Assembly: GCA_004193285.1 (NCBI GenBank)
Contig: SECP01000008.1
Location: forward strand, 62,001 to 126,000
DNA length: 64,000 bases
Origin: Myxococcales bacterium
Lineage (GTDB): Bacteria > Myxococcota_A > Polyangia > Polyangiales > Polyangiaceae
Direction of reading: 5' to 3'
In this document: positions 51,888-60,825 of the stretch, piece after piece
Numbering within the stretch: the stretch's first letter is position 1
How the letters are laid out: the number at the start of each line of letters is the position of its first letter
Notes under the pieces: generated by a model
The model's input: the letters and a program-made list of their open reading frames with translations, nothing else
Databases searched by the model: none
What the model was told of the DNA's origin: nothing
Made by a program: the position numbers and the translations under genes

Positions 51888-53347
51888 CCGAAATCTCGGC
51901 GCCGCTTGGCCGCGGTCGCTGGCGCCGGAGTTGGCGTCGGAGTCGGAGTGACGGGCGCCGCCGCTTCTACCGGCTTCTTCGCGGGGACCGCTCTCTTCTG
52001 CTGGACTGCCGGCCTTGGCGACGGAGTCGCCTTCGGCGGCGCGAGGTCTGGCGAGGCCGGCGCGTCGCTCGTTCCGAGCGGGACCACCATCATGTCCGCC
52101 GCGGGAGTGGGCGCTACTTCCTCACGCGCGGAGGGAGCAGGCTGCTCCTCCGTTCGCTTCGTGGGCTCGATCGCCGCGGACGTGGGCGCGGCACCGGAAG
52201 CGGCCGCGCCGCCGCCGCCGTCCGTCGGGCCGCTTTTGAGGAAGGCGAAGCCGAGACCGACCACGAGCACGCCCGCGGTGGCTCCGAGCGTCGGCAACAG
52301 CCAACGGCGTCGCGGCTGCGGCTGGAAGGCGGCGATCGAAATCTTGGAGTCCGCCCAGGTACCGGGGGTCGGCGCGAGCGAGCGCGTCGCGCCGGAGGCC
52401 AGCTTCACGTCCGCAGATTGGGCGGAGACCGCACCGTCACCCGACGCCGACGTGCCGCGGGCTCGAATCGGTAACGCGACGCCGCACTCGGCCGCCCACT
52501 TATCGAGCGCCGCGATGAAGGCGGGCGCCGATTGGAAGCGGCGCTCGGGCTCGCGCGCCATCGCCGTCTCGATCAGCCGCGCGAAGGCGGGGTCCACGTC
52601 CGGCGCGGCCTCCAGCAGCGGGCGCGGCGATTCCAGCACGATCTTGAAGAGCAGGTCGTTCACGTTCTGCGCGTTGAACGGCAGCTGCCCGGTCACACAC
52701 TCGTAAAGAATGACCCCGACCGCGTACAGGTCGCTCCGCGCGTCCGCTTCGCGACTGCCGCGCGCTTGCTCCGGCGAAAGGTAACAAGGGGTGCCAACGA
52801 CGATGCCCGTCGCGGTCATTTGCAGCCCCTCCGCGGCAGTGAGGGGTTGAAACTTGGAGATGCCGAAATCGATGATCTTGACGAAGTCCGCGAGCCCCGC
52901 CTTTTGGCGGAGGATGAAGATGTTCTCCGGCTTCAAGTCCCGGTGGACGACGCCGGCGTTGTGGGCAGCGCCCAAGCCGCTCAGCAGCTGGCGAGCGAGC
53001 GGGGTCACCGCGGCGGGGGTCATGCGCACGTCGCGCTGGACGCGCGCGGCCAGGGTTTCCCCCTCCAGGAACTCACACACCATGTAGCGCGAGCCATCCG
53101 CGAGGGAGCCGAAGTCGAAGATCTCGAGGATGTGATCGTTACCGATCCGCGCGGCCGCCTGCGCCTCTCGCTCGAACCGGGCCACGGCGGTCTCGTTTCC
53201 AGCCACGGTGCCGAGCAGGACCTTGAGCGCGACGCGCTTGCCGATGATCATGTGCTCGGCCAGATAGACGGCGCCCATGCCGCCCTGACCGAGGAGCTTG
53301 ACGACGCGGTACTTACCGTCGATGACCTGCCCTGCTTCGATGCTCAC
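51881..53347 (-). CDS. eukaryote-like Ser/Thr protein kinase
   Basis: The 488-aa protein has a full Hanks-type kinase domain at residues ~12-280: Gly loop GQGGMGAVYLAEH, VALKVLL with the ATP Lys, catalytic HRDLKPENI (~132-140) and DFGISK (~157-162). A linker, one membrane helix (~345-365, LPTLGATAGVLVVGLGFAFL) and a Pro/Thr-rich outer tail follow. It is probably active and membrane bound. Substrates could include FHA-protein ligands encoded nearby. A TPR-like gene diverges from it 48 nt away. Confidence 0.93.
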   Translation of the reverse strand: MSIEAGQVIDGKYRVVKLLGQGGMGAVYLAEHMIIGKRVALKVLLGTVAGNETAVARFEREAQAAARIGNDHILEIFDFGSLADGSRYMVCEFLEGETLAARVQRDVRMTPAAVTPLARQLLSGLGAAHNAGVVHRDLKPENIFILRQKAGLADFVKIIDFGISKFQPLTAAEGLQMTATGIVVGTPCYLSPEQARGSREADARSDLYAVGVILYECVTGQLPFNAQNVNDLLFKIVLESPRPLLEAAPDVDPAFARLIETAMAREPERRFQSAPAFIAALDKWAAECGVALPIRARGTSASGDGAVSAQSADVKLASGATRSLAPTPGTWADSKISIAAFQPQPRRRWLLPTLGATAGVLVVGLGFAFLKSGPTDGGGGAAASGAAPTSAAIEPTKRTEEQPAPSAREEVAPTPAADMMVVPLGTSDAPASPDLAPPKATPSPRPAVQQKRAVPAKKPVEAAAPVTPTPTPTPAPATAAKRRRDFGY

Positions 53348-53395
53348 CGCGACTGCTCCTGGATCCCGTAGTGCCCAGCTGAAACCCCGACTAGC

Positions 53396-54472
53396 ATGCC
53401 TCCCGTGAAGCCCTTCTCAGCTATTGGAACCATCCTCGTAACCGCAGGATTGATTACCGCGGCCCCGGCGGGAGCGCAAACCAAGGAGCAGAAGGCCGGC
53501 GCCCGGGCTGCGGCCGACGCCGGCGCGGACGCGTTCGACGCGGGTAAGTACGCGGAAGCGGCGGATCTGTTCGAACGAGCCGAGCGGTTGGTCCACGCTC
53601 CGCCCCACCTCCTTTACGCGGCCCGGTCGCACGCCAAGCTCGGGCATTTCGTGGAGGCCCGTGAGCTTTACCTCACCCTCACCCGTGAGCGCCTGGCGGA
53701 TTCCGCGCCGCGCGTGTTCCGTGACGCCCAGCAGATGGGCGAAAAGGAGCTGAACGAGGTCGAGTCGCGCTTGGCGTACGTCTCGGTCGTCGTTCAAGGC
53801 GGGGCCGGCGCTACGTCCGTGCGGGTGACGCGCAACGGGGAGGACGTGCCGCCGGAGCTGCTCGGTGTCCCCACACCCGTCAACCCCGGTGACTACAGCT
53901 ACCAGGCGCTCGCCGATGGCATGGAGAGCACCGCCACGACCATCAAGCTGCGCGAAGGCGTGCGCGACACCGTCCTCCTCACGCTGAGGGATATTCCAGG
54001 TGCCAGCAAGAAGAAGCCGACCGCCCCCGGCGCCGCGCCCGCGGAGGGCGAGGCTTCGAACGGCTCATTGCTCAGCGCGCCGTCTACGGACAGCGCCGCC
54101 AGCGGCGGCGGTCGCCCGCTTCTGGTCGGTTCCATCGCGGGCTTCGGCGTTGCGGTTGCGGGCGGCGTGCTCGGCACGCTGTTCCTCTCCAAGAGCAACG
54201 ACACCGCGGACAAGTCGGACGCCCTCTTCGCTCAGTGCCAGGTCACCGGCTGCGCCAAGGGCAGCCCGCGCGCGCTCGAGATCGAGGGGCTGGATGACGA
54301 CGCGACCTCGCAGCGCGGCGTGGCCATCGCCGGTTTCGTCGTGGGCGGCGTGGGGCTCGCAGCTGGCGTCACTCTGCTCATCCTCGATCAGAACCGCAGC
54401 ACCACGGTCGCCGGCGCCAGGGTCACGCCCGTCATCGGCACGAACTACCTCGGCATTGCCGGCCGTTTCTAG
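53396..54472 (+). CDS. TPR-like exported protein with C-terminal membrane segments
   Basis: The 358-aa protein has a signal segment (residues ~8-28, ending AGAQT). A TPR-like helical part follows (FDAGKYAEAADLFERAERL, LYAARSHAKLGHFVEARELY), then a beta-sandwich-like middle (VSVVVQGGAGATSVRVTRNGEDVP) and two Gly-rich hydrophobic segments near the C-terminus (SIAGFGVAVAGGVLGTLFL, GVAIAGFVVGGVGLAAGVTLL). This architecture is common beside Ser/Thr kinases in myxobacteria. It diverges from the kinase gene and converges with the next gene 12 nt away. Function is unknown. Confidence 0.75.
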   Translation: MPPVKPFSAIGTILVTAGLITAAPAGAQTKEQKAGARAAADAGADAFDAGKYAEAADLFERAERLVHAPPHLLYAARSHAKLGHFVEARELYLTLTRERLADSAPRVFRDAQQMGEKELNEVESRLAYVSVVVQGGAGATSVRVTRNGEDVPPELLGVPTPVNPGDYSYQALADGMESTATTIKLREGVRDTVLLTLRDIPGASKKKPTAPGAAPAEGEASNGSLLSAPSTDSAASGGGRPLLVGSIAGFGVAVAGGVLGTLFLSKSNDTADKSDALFAQCQVTGCAKGSPRALEIEGLDDDATSQRGVAIAGFVVGGVGLAAGVTLLILDQNRSTTVAGARVTPVIGTNYLGIAGRF

Positions 54473-54484
54473 CCGCTCAAGGCG

Positions 54485-55432
54485 CTACAGCTTGCGTGCG
54501 GCGCGCAGGAGAGTTTTCTCTTCGTGCAGCCAGTTCGCGGCGTTCGTCGTCGCGGGCGTGGCGAGCCAGTCTTCGTAGTTGCTCTCCAGCGTGTCCACCG
54601 TGAAGCGCCGCTCCACCGCGCGGTTGTTTTCACGCGCCTTCTGCACCACCACGCCGTCTTGCAAGGTGAAGCCGCCAAAGGCCATGAGCGGCTTGCCTTC
54701 GCGCCACGGCAGCGTGGAGGCTTGCACGATGTAGCGGCCGCTGGCGTCCCGGCGGGCGTAGGACGCGTCGAAGCCGAAAATCGCGTCGAGCAGCGGTGGC
54801 TCCTTGGTGGCTCGCTCCACGAGATCCGTGACCCGCTGGCACGCGGGCAACGCGTCCGCGCGGCCGCGCACCAAGATGGCATGCTCGCCAGTGATGACGA
54901 GGCCGCCGCCGCGATGCAGCAGCTTGCCCCTCTCATCACGCTCTTCCACCAGCGTGAGACCGATGAGCGGACCGTCGCCACCCGGCTGGAGCCGCCAATC
55001 TTCCACGTAGGCGCCGCTCGGGGCGAACTCGATCAGGCAGTCCCCGACGCGCCTCAGCTGGCCGGGCTCTGGCCACTTGGCGTGGACTTGGAACGCGTTC
55101 CAATCCAGCCAGCTCATGCTGCCGGAAAGCTCCGCCCCCGAGCCCTCGAAGCGCGTGGGAGAGAGGCCGCCTTCCACCTCCGCCAAGCGGACGAGCTCCG
55201 CGAGCGGCAGGTCGTTCAGGGCCTCCCGGGAGGGCACGCTCGGGCGATCGGCGGCGAGCCGCAAATCACCGGTGAGCCCGCGCGATTGCAGCCAAAGGAC
55301 CAGCGTCGTGTCGTCCGAGTCGCCGTTGAAGAAGGTGATGGAACGACGACGGAAGCAGCCCAACGTCCATACCGGTACGGCGCGGCTCGGCGGGTGCGTG
55401 CCCTGCAGCGAGCACAGCTCGACGAGCTCCAT
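54485..55432 (-). CDS. unknown 315-aa protein coupled to the 2OG oxygenase
   Basis: The ATG at 55432 shares its A with the TGA stop of the upstream oxygenase gene (TGATG), so the two are translationally coupled. The protein has no signal peptide. It is rich in beta strands with short motifs such as FEGSGAELSGSMSWLD, GDCLIEFAPSGAYVEDW and GGLVITGEHAILVRG, and ends with helical WLHEEKTLLRAARKL. I recognise no family. The strong coupling suggests it works with the oxygenase product or substrate. Confidence 0.7.
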   Translation of the reverse strand: MELVELCSLQGTHPPSRAVPVWTLGCFRRRSITFFNGDSDDTTLVLWLQSRGLTGDLRLAADRPSVPSREALNDLPLAELVRLAEVEGGLSPTRFEGSGAELSGSMSWLDWNAFQVHAKWPEPGQLRRVGDCLIEFAPSGAYVEDWRLQPGGDGPLIGLTLVEERDERGKLLHRGGGLVITGEHAILVRGRADALPACQRVTDLVERATKEPPLLDAIFGFDASYARRDASGRYIVQASTLPWREGKPLMAFGGFTLQDGVVVQKARENNRAVERRFTVDTLESNYEDWLATPATTNAANWLHEEKTLLRAARKL

Positions 55433-56484
55433 CAAGTCGCCCCTTCGTGGATGCGCTTACCTTCTTGACCGAAAGACGAGAGCGGCCGCGCGCCGCCCGG
55501 CAGCTGTACCTCGCCGCGCTCGAGCCGCTCTTTGAAGTAGGTAAAGCTTTGCACCGTCTGCGCGTACAGGTGCTCCCCGGCCTTGACCGGCGGGTAGCGC
55601 GATGGGCGCTCCGCGCTCACGAACTGCGGCAAAGGCGCGACCTCCACGTCGTAGTCGCACGCGAAAAAGAGCGGAAAGCTGTAGCGCTCCTCTTTGACTT
55701 TGCGCACGCGGTGCGAGGTCGCGGTGAGCGTGCCGTTCGTCCACATCTCCAGCGTGTCGCCGATGTTCACGACGAAGGCGCCGGCGCGAGGCGGCGCGTC
55801 GATCCACTCACCCGCGCCGTTCATCACCTCGAGGCCGGGCGTCGTGGGAAGCAGGATGGTGAAGCATTCGTAGTCGGTGTGAGCGCCGATGCCGACCGTG
55901 ACCTCCGCGCCGGGGTTCGGCGGGTAATGCAGCATGCGCAGCTGGCTGGGGGGCGCGGTGACGAAGTGATCGAAGTGCGTCTCCGGGAGATCCAACCCGA
56001 GGGCGAAGCCTTGCAGGAGCTTTCGGCCCAGCGCGAAGATGGCCGCGTAGTACGCAGCCACCGCCTCGCGAAAGCCGGGCAGGTTCGGCCACACGTTGGC
56101 CCCAGAAAAAGGGTTGGGGCGGAGGGGAACCGCGCCGCCGGGCGCCTCGAAGCACAGGTCGAACGCCTCTTTTTGGTCGCGCGCGCCGCCGTAAAAGACC
56201 TCTTCACCCGGCGGCACGTAGCCGCGGTGGTTCGGCGATTTGCCGATGTAGTACTCGAGCTTCTGCTCGCTGGATTGGTGGAAGAAGACCTCCGCCTGCG
56301 CGAGCAGCGCGTCCACCTGGGCGGTCGTGACGCGGTGACCGACCAAGTAGAAAAAGCCGGCCTCGCGGCACGCGCTCACGAGCGCACGGGCAGCGGTTCG
56401 GCGCGACTCCAACTCTTCGGAGTAAAGGCCCGAAATGTCCACCTCGGGCAGCGACTGAAATGCAGCATGCACGGAACGCGACAT
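55432..56484 (-). CDS. 2-oxoglutarate/Fe(II) oxygenase of the isopenicillin N synthase family
   Basis: The 350-aa protein has the non-heme DIOX N domain (LPEVDISGLYSEELESRR, CREAGFFYLVGH). The 2OG-Fe(II) domain follows with the metal triad HTD (~201-203) and a distal His in ATSHRV (~256), plus RYSF, in which Arg-x-Ser binds 2-oxoglutarate. It hydroxylates, desaturates or ring-closes a small molecule; the substrate cannot be deduced. It is coupled by TGATG to an unknown protein. It could belong to a small secondary-metabolite or nucleotide-modifying pathway. Confidence 0.88.
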   Translation of the reverse strand: MSRSVHAAFQSLPEVDISGLYSEELESRRTAARALVSACREAGFFYLVGHRVTTAQVDALLAQAEVFFHQSSEQKLEYYIGKSPNHRGYVPPGEEVFYGGARDQKEAFDLCFEAPGGAVPLRPNPFSGANVWPNLPGFREAVAAYYAAIFALGRKLLQGFALGLDLPETHFDHFVTAPPSQLRMLHYPPNPGAEVTVGIGAHTDYECFTILLPTTPGLEVMNGAGEWIDAPPRAGAFVVNIGDTLEMWTNGTLTATSHRVRKVKEERYSFPLFFACDYDVEVAPLPQFVSAERPSRYPPVKAGEHLYAQTVQSFTYFKERLERGEVQLPGGARPLSSFGQEGKRIHEGAT

Positions 56485-56540
56485 GGCAGAGAGCAGCTTG
56501 CCCCCGCTGACGTGTCGTCAACGTTTCGAGGAGCGCGGCG

Positions 56541-57548
56541 CTACCACGTCTCGTTCGGCGTCGGGGTCAGGCCGGAGGAGTCCACGTGGTACGTGAACGT
56601 CAGGACCACCGCCGTCACCTTGTCCGAGCCGGCCAGCACCCGCCGCGCGCCCAGGTCCGCGCTGAACACCTTGTCGATGTAGCCGAAGCCCAAGCTGCCG
56701 GAGTGGCTCTGCACGCCATCGTCGTAGCGGTAGCCGCCGCGCACCACGGCGTGGTCCCCGAGGAGCAGCTCCGCGCCGGCCATGCCGCGCATCCTCGCCT
56801 TGTCGTAAGTGGCGAGGTCGCTCACCAGGTCCGCCTCGATGCCGAACTTGTCGAACGCGTAGCCGATGCCGCCGCCGAGAGTGAGCGGTTGGTAGCCGCT
56901 CTTCGCGCCGTTGAGGTTGTTGCCGACGAGCGCGAGCGAGAGGCCGCCGCCGGGGCGCAGCGTGAGGCCCAGGTCGAAAGAGAAGTTTTTGACGATGCGC
57001 TCGTCTTGCAAACCGGCGGATGCGTAGCTTGGACCGAGCGGGCCCACGCCGTTCTGGCTCAGCCACAAAAAGCGCCCACCCGCGCCCATGAAGAGCTTGT
57101 CGCTGAGCGGGTAAGCCAGCGCGAAGCGAAGATCCGTCGCGGTGCGATCCACGCCGTCCGGATCTTGGCGCGTCCAGTTCGCGCCGAGGCCGCCGGCGAG
57201 GCGCGTGCTCGAGCCGACCGAGTCCACCGCGCCGATGCCGTAGCTCTGCCGCGAAGCCTCCGGCCAGATCTGCACGAGCGCAGCCGCGTGGTAGACGCGC
57301 GCGGCCGCCATGTTCGCCGGATTGTTGAACAGCGCGCTCACGCTGCTGCCGAGCGCGCGGTCCGCGCCGTTCTTGCCCGCGACGCGCGCCGTCTCCACCT
57401 CGTTGTAGTTGTAGCCAACTTCTGGCGCTACATCGCTCGGGTCCGCATGGACGACCGTGCTCCACAAAAAGCAAGCACCTGCACATGCGATGGCGCGGAG
57501 CGACGCCGCGCTGTTCGGTCGAGTGAGGCGTATCGGCTGCGTGAGCAT
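56541..57548 (-). CDS. outer-membrane beta-barrel protein
   Basis: The 335-aa protein has a signal peptide cleaved near VVHADP. It contains many alternating strands (GYNYNEVETARVAGKNG, LRFALAYPLSDKLFMGAGG, FSFDLGLTLRPGGGLSLALVG, AVVRGGYRYDD) with a terminal aromatic residue (Trp), as barrels usually have. FNNPANMA near residue 75 resembles the NPA motif of FadL/OmpP1-like transporters. It is the last gene before the dnaA promoter region and is transcribed away from dnaA. Confidence 0.75.
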   Translation of the reverse strand: MLTQPIRLTRPNSAASLRAIACAGACFLWSTVVHADPSDVAPEVGYNYNEVETARVAGKNGADRALGSSVSALFNNPANMAAARVYHAAALVQIWPEASRQSYGIGAVDSVGSSTRLAGGLGANWTRQDPDGVDRTATDLRFALAYPLSDKLFMGAGGRFLWLSQNGVGPLGPSYASAGLQDERIVKNFSFDLGLTLRPGGGLSLALVGNNLNGAKSGYQPLTLGGGIGYAFDKFGIEADLVSDLATYDKARMRGMAGAELLLGDHAVVRGGYRYDDGVQSHSGSLGFGYIDKVFSADLGARRVLAGSDKVTAVVLTFTYHVDSSGLTPTPNETW

Positions 57549-57938
57549 GAGGAAGCTGCGGCGGGCATGTCGGCACTACCTGCGCTTTCGACCAATGGCC
57601 AAGAAATCCGTACGCGTACGACACTCTCCTGGCCGTTCGGCCTGCGCGCGTAACGAGTCACAACACCGCGAAGTGATTTTGCAGGCGACGCTTGACGTGC
57701 AAAACCAAGAAAGTTGACGCCCAACGCACGAGGGCGCGACGCCGCGACGACGGAATGTGGCGTGGGTCTGCAGAGTTACTGAGCGCGGTTCTGGATCGAC
57801 TCCGACAAACTCGTCCGCACCAAACTTTCACCGCTCACGCGGCCGCAGTAATTTGCGCTCTTCGCGCTTTTCGAAAATGTCTTGGTTGAACTTTGTTCGA
57901 GGTCAGTGCTAGCTCCCCCTCCCTTCGCTCGACGGATG

Positions 57939-57956
57939 CGTCACCAGGCGGTGACG
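57939..57956. promoter_or_regulatory. inverted repeat upstream of dnaA
   Basis: CGTCACC-AGGC-GGTGACG is a perfect 7-bp inverted repeat with a 4-nt spacer about 155 nt before dnaA. It is operator-like; the protein that might bind it is unknown. Confidence 0.35.
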
Positions 57957-58070
57957 AGCCAGACGGCGGCAGGAACGTACGGTGTGACGCTAGTGACTTC
58001 CCCAGAAGCACAGCAGGCTGAGGGCTCGCCCCCAGCGGCCGAAGACGGCAGCATGGTTAGGCTTTTTGGT

Positions 58071-58090
58071 GTCCACAGCCCTGTGGATAA
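58071..58090. promoter_or_regulatory. back-to-back DnaA boxes at the dnaA promoter
   Basis: TGTGGATAA (58082-58090) is an exact DnaA box (reverse of TTATCCACA). Just upstream GTCCACAG forms a second, weaker box, so TCCACAG-CC-CTGTGGA reads as a palindrome (58072-58087). It lies about 22 nt before the ATG, a good place for DnaA autorepression. Confidence 0.65.
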
Positions 58091-58111
58091 TTTGGGGACG
58101 CATCTTTCGTG

Positions 58112-59545
58112 ATGGATTTGGAAACAACCCCCGCGTCGCGCACTGGCGAAAGCCTCTTCAGTCAGGCCCTCGAGCACACTCGCGGTCGCTCCCCCGCGTC
58201 GTTCGAGCAGTGGTTCACCAGCATCCAGTTCGAGGGCTTCGAACATGGCGTGCTCGGCCTCACCGCGCGCGATGAGTTCGTGCGCGATTGGGTCAAGGCG
58301 CACTTCCTGCCGGACCTGCTGACGAACCTGGGGCGCCTCAGTGGGGAGCCCAGCGCTGCGCTGCGCGTCACCTGGAACATCTCCAACCGCCTCACCCGTC
58401 CCGTGTGCGAGCCCAAGCGCAGCGCGCCTCGGCCCTCCAAGCCGGAGCCCATGCCCGCTTCACGCCGGTCGGAGCGCCCCACGGCGGTGCCTCGCTACTC
58501 CCGCTCGCAATTTCTGGCGACGCTGAATTCCAAGTACACGTTCCCGAACTTCGTGGTCGGCCCGTCGAACGAGCTCGCGCACGCCGCGGCCTTCGCGTCA
58601 GCTGGCGGTGGCGGTCCGCGCTACAACCCGCTCTTCATCGCCGGCGGCACCGGGTTGGGCAAAACGCACCTCGTGCATGCCATCGCGCACAAGGTTCTGG
58701 AGGAGCGTCCGGACGCGCGCGTCGTGTACGTGTCGGCCGAGCATTTCACCAACGAGTTCATCGAGGCGCTGCAGCACCACAAGATGGACGAGTTCCGCGC
58801 TCGCTACCGCAGCGACTGCGACCTCTTGCTGGTGGACGACATCCAGTTCCTCGCCGGCCGCGAGCAGACGCAGGAAGAGTTCTTCCACACCTTCAACGCG
58901 CTGCACGACGCGGACCGCCCCATCATCGTGACGAGCGACAAGTACCCGCAGCAGCTCCAGCGCATGCCGGAGCGCTTGGTGTCCCGCTTCACGAGCGGCT
59001 TGGTCGCGGACATTCAAGTCCCCCAGCTGGAGACCCGCGTCGCCATCGTGCGCAAAAAGGCCGAAATCGAGAGCATTCCGCTGTCGGACGAGGTCGCGGT
59101 GCTGCTCGCGCAGAACATCCAGAGCAACGTGCGCGAGCTGGAAGGCGCGCTCATCCGCCTCGCCGCCAAGAGCTCCCTCACCGGCCGCCCCATCGACGAA
59201 GAGTTCACCCTGAGCGAGATGAACACCGTCTCGCCGCGCCGCACGGACATCATGAGCGTTGAAGACATTCAGCGCGCCGTGTGCAGCCACTTCCGCCTCA
59301 GCAACTCGGAGCTCCTCAGCAAGGACCGCCACAAGAGCGTCGCCTTCGCGCGCCAGGTCGCCATGTACCTTTGCCGCCAGCGCCTGAAGTGCAGCTTCCC
59401 CGAGCTGGGCCGCGCCTTCGGCAACCGCGACCACACCACCGTCATGAGCGCGGTGCGTCGCGTGGAAGCGCTCCGACAGCGCGACCCCCAAGTCTCCGCG
59501 CACCTAGAAGCGATCGAGCAGCGCCTCGCCTCTTCCGAGGATTGA
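58112..59545 (+). CDS. dnaA: chromosomal replication initiator DnaA
   Basis: DnaA binds and opens oriC. From the ATG at 58112 (a GTG one codon earlier is possible) the protein is 477 aa. It has domain I (ASFEQWFTSIQFEGFE), a short domain II and the AAA+ domain with Walker A GGTGLGKTHL (~178) and Walker B LLLVDDIQF (~238). Domain IV carries the signature FGNRDHTTVMSAVRR (~436-450). No dnaN, recF or gyrB follows, so the usual initiation cluster is broken up. DnaA boxes in its promoter suggest autoregulation. Confidence 0.97.
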   Translation: MDLETTPASRTGESLFSQALEHTRGRSPASFEQWFTSIQFEGFEHGVLGLTARDEFVRDWVKAHFLPDLLTNLGRLSGEPSAALRVTWNISNRLTRPVCEPKRSAPRPSKPEPMPASRRSERPTAVPRYSRSQFLATLNSKYTFPNFVVGPSNELAHAAAFASAGGGGPRYNPLFIAGGTGLGKTHLVHAIAHKVLEERPDARVVYVSAEHFTNEFIEALQHHKMDEFRARYRSDCDLLLVDDIQFLAGREQTQEEFFHTFNALHDADRPIIVTSDKYPQQLQRMPERLVSRFTSGLVADIQVPQLETRVAIVRKKAEIESIPLSDEVAVLLAQNIQSNVRELEGALIRLAAKSSLTGRPIDEEFTLSEMNTVSPRRTDIMSVEDIQRAVCSHFRLSNSELLSKDRHKSVAFARQVAMYLCRQRLKCSFPELGRAFGNRDHTTVMSAVRRVEALRQRDPQVSAHLEAIEQRLASSED

Positions 59546-59554
59546 ACGTCTCAC

Positions 59555-59597
59555 CGGGCTGCCACTTCGCAGCCCGCTTGCAGAAGCTGCCGTGTCG
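59555..59597 (+). repeat. palindromic element copy B / terminator-like hairpin after dnaA
   Basis: A perfect 8-bp stem, CGGGCTGC (59555-59562) with GCAGCCCG (59569-59576), has a 6-nt loop, then CTTGCAGAAGCT. It begins 9 nt after the dnaA stop and could end the transcript, but there is no T-run. The 43-nt stretch closely matches copy A at 605-648. Confidence 0.45.
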
Positions 59598-59737
59598 GCA
59601 ACAGGCGCCACTCGATCGTCCGTCGCGCCCCGCACTGCGAGCGCCGCTCCGCTCGCTGGCCGCCGCACTGCCCTAGCGTCGGTTCGACGCCGGTCGCTCG
59701 CCACGCCGTGGCGCGCAGCGAGGGAGATGGGATCAGG

Positions 59738-60514
59738 TCAGCGTGCGGCGACCGGCACGTCGAGCATGGATTCGCTGGCGGCGGGAGTCGGCGCCTCGGC
59801 AGAGTTGGGCGCGCGCTCGGCGGGAGGAAGCGAAGCGGGCGCATCCGTAGGGGCCACCGGAGCGGGGGGCGCGGCAGGGGCGGATGAAGCAGGAGTGAGG
59901 ACCTCGGCGACGACCGCGGGTAGGGGCGAAGCGCGCAACGGGCGCTCTTCCGGCACCGCCCCGAGCACCTGGGCAACGTGGGTGGCGAAGGCGCTCACCA
60001 CCTCGCCAGCCCCAACACCGAGCGCGCGTCCGTACGCGAAGGCCGCGCGCGAGCGGGAGCCAAGCCGTTCTTCATGCAGCACCTTGCCGTCGCGCAAGAG
60101 GCGGAACCCGCCACTGGCGATCGCGGACCAACCTGGGCCTTCGGCGTCGGGTGGCGCGGCGTCGATGGTGACATCGAGCTGCAGTAGGTAATCCCCCGGA
60201 CGCAGCGCTTCACCGTCGCGGAGAGCGACGTCTGGAAAGGAAGTCCATAGGCTGCGCTCGAGCGCACCGAATGCCGCACGGCGCACGCCGTCGAAGCACA
60301 GGAGGCGCTGGGCTTTGGGCGTGCGGCACTGGTTCTCCCAAGTTGCCTCGCCCAACTCCACCCAGAGGCGGCCGCTGTGTTGCACGGCGGTGGCGCTCGG
60401 CGGCGGGAGCAGGGCGGTCTGCACACGCGCTTCGTGGTGCTGCATGCAGCCGGACAGGGCAAACGTAAGCGGCAGGGCAACACCGAGCAGCGGGCTGACT
60501 TTGAACGGACCCAT
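59738..60514 (-). CDS. lipoprotein of unknown function (258 aa)
   Basis: From the ATG at 60514 the signal peptide ends in lipobox ALSGC. The start at 60529 would add five residues and has a slightly better upstream AGG. The mature domain (~30-180) has short strands (GRLWVELGEATWENQCRTPK, GDYLLQLDVTIDA, SAIASGGFRLLRDGKVLHEE). A Pro/Ala-rich tail of ~70 residues follows. I recognise no family. It converges with dnaA. Confidence 0.65.
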   Translation of the reverse strand: MGPFKVSPLLGVALPLTFALSGCMQHHEARVQTALLPPPSATAVQHSGRLWVELGEATWENQCRTPKAQRLLCFDGVRRAAFGALERSLWTSFPDVALRDGEALRPGDYLLQLDVTIDAAPPDAEGPGWSAIASGGFRLLRDGKVLHEERLGSRSRAAFAYGRALGVGAGEVVSAFATHVAQVLGAVPEERPLRASPLPAVVAEVLTPASSAPAAPPAPVAPTDAPASLPPAERAPNSAEAPTPAASESMLDVPVAAR

Positions 60515-60825
60515 GGCGGGGCAAACCATAGGATTACCTGGAAAAATGGCCAAATTTTAGGCGCCGGCAAGCGGCTGGCGTCGAGGCCCGGCGGAGGTGA
60601 GCAGAGGGGCTCGGCGCGGGCCCGCGTCGACCAGGGTTGCGCAGTTTTCATCACCACGTCGTCACCGAAACGAAACCGTGGCCGTGCGAGATTGCGGAGT
60701 GCCTTGCAAGGTGCCCGCGACAGCCTGGCCTGACGCCCCGCGCCAAGCGGTCGTGACTGCGTCCGGGCTCGCTCGACGCTATGCTTCGGCGAGCTAAACA
60801 CGAACACGGAGATCACCGAGACCAC

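Larger units (their letters stand above)
57549..58111. promoter_or_regulatory. dnaA upstream region
   Basis: A 563-nt gap with A/T-rich patches between the barrel gene and dnaA. It holds a perfect 7-bp inverted repeat (57939-57956) and a pair of back-to-back DnaA boxes at 58071-58090, just before the dnaA start. Only two boxes are recognisable, and no A/T-rich unwinding element beside a box cluster is evident, so a complete oriC is not supported. Confidence 0.5.

Noticed and set aside
57549..58111. chromosomal origin oriC
   Set aside because: Only one perfect and one weak DnaA box were found, with no clustered boxes or flanking A/T-rich unwinding element. dnaN and other origin genes are absent.
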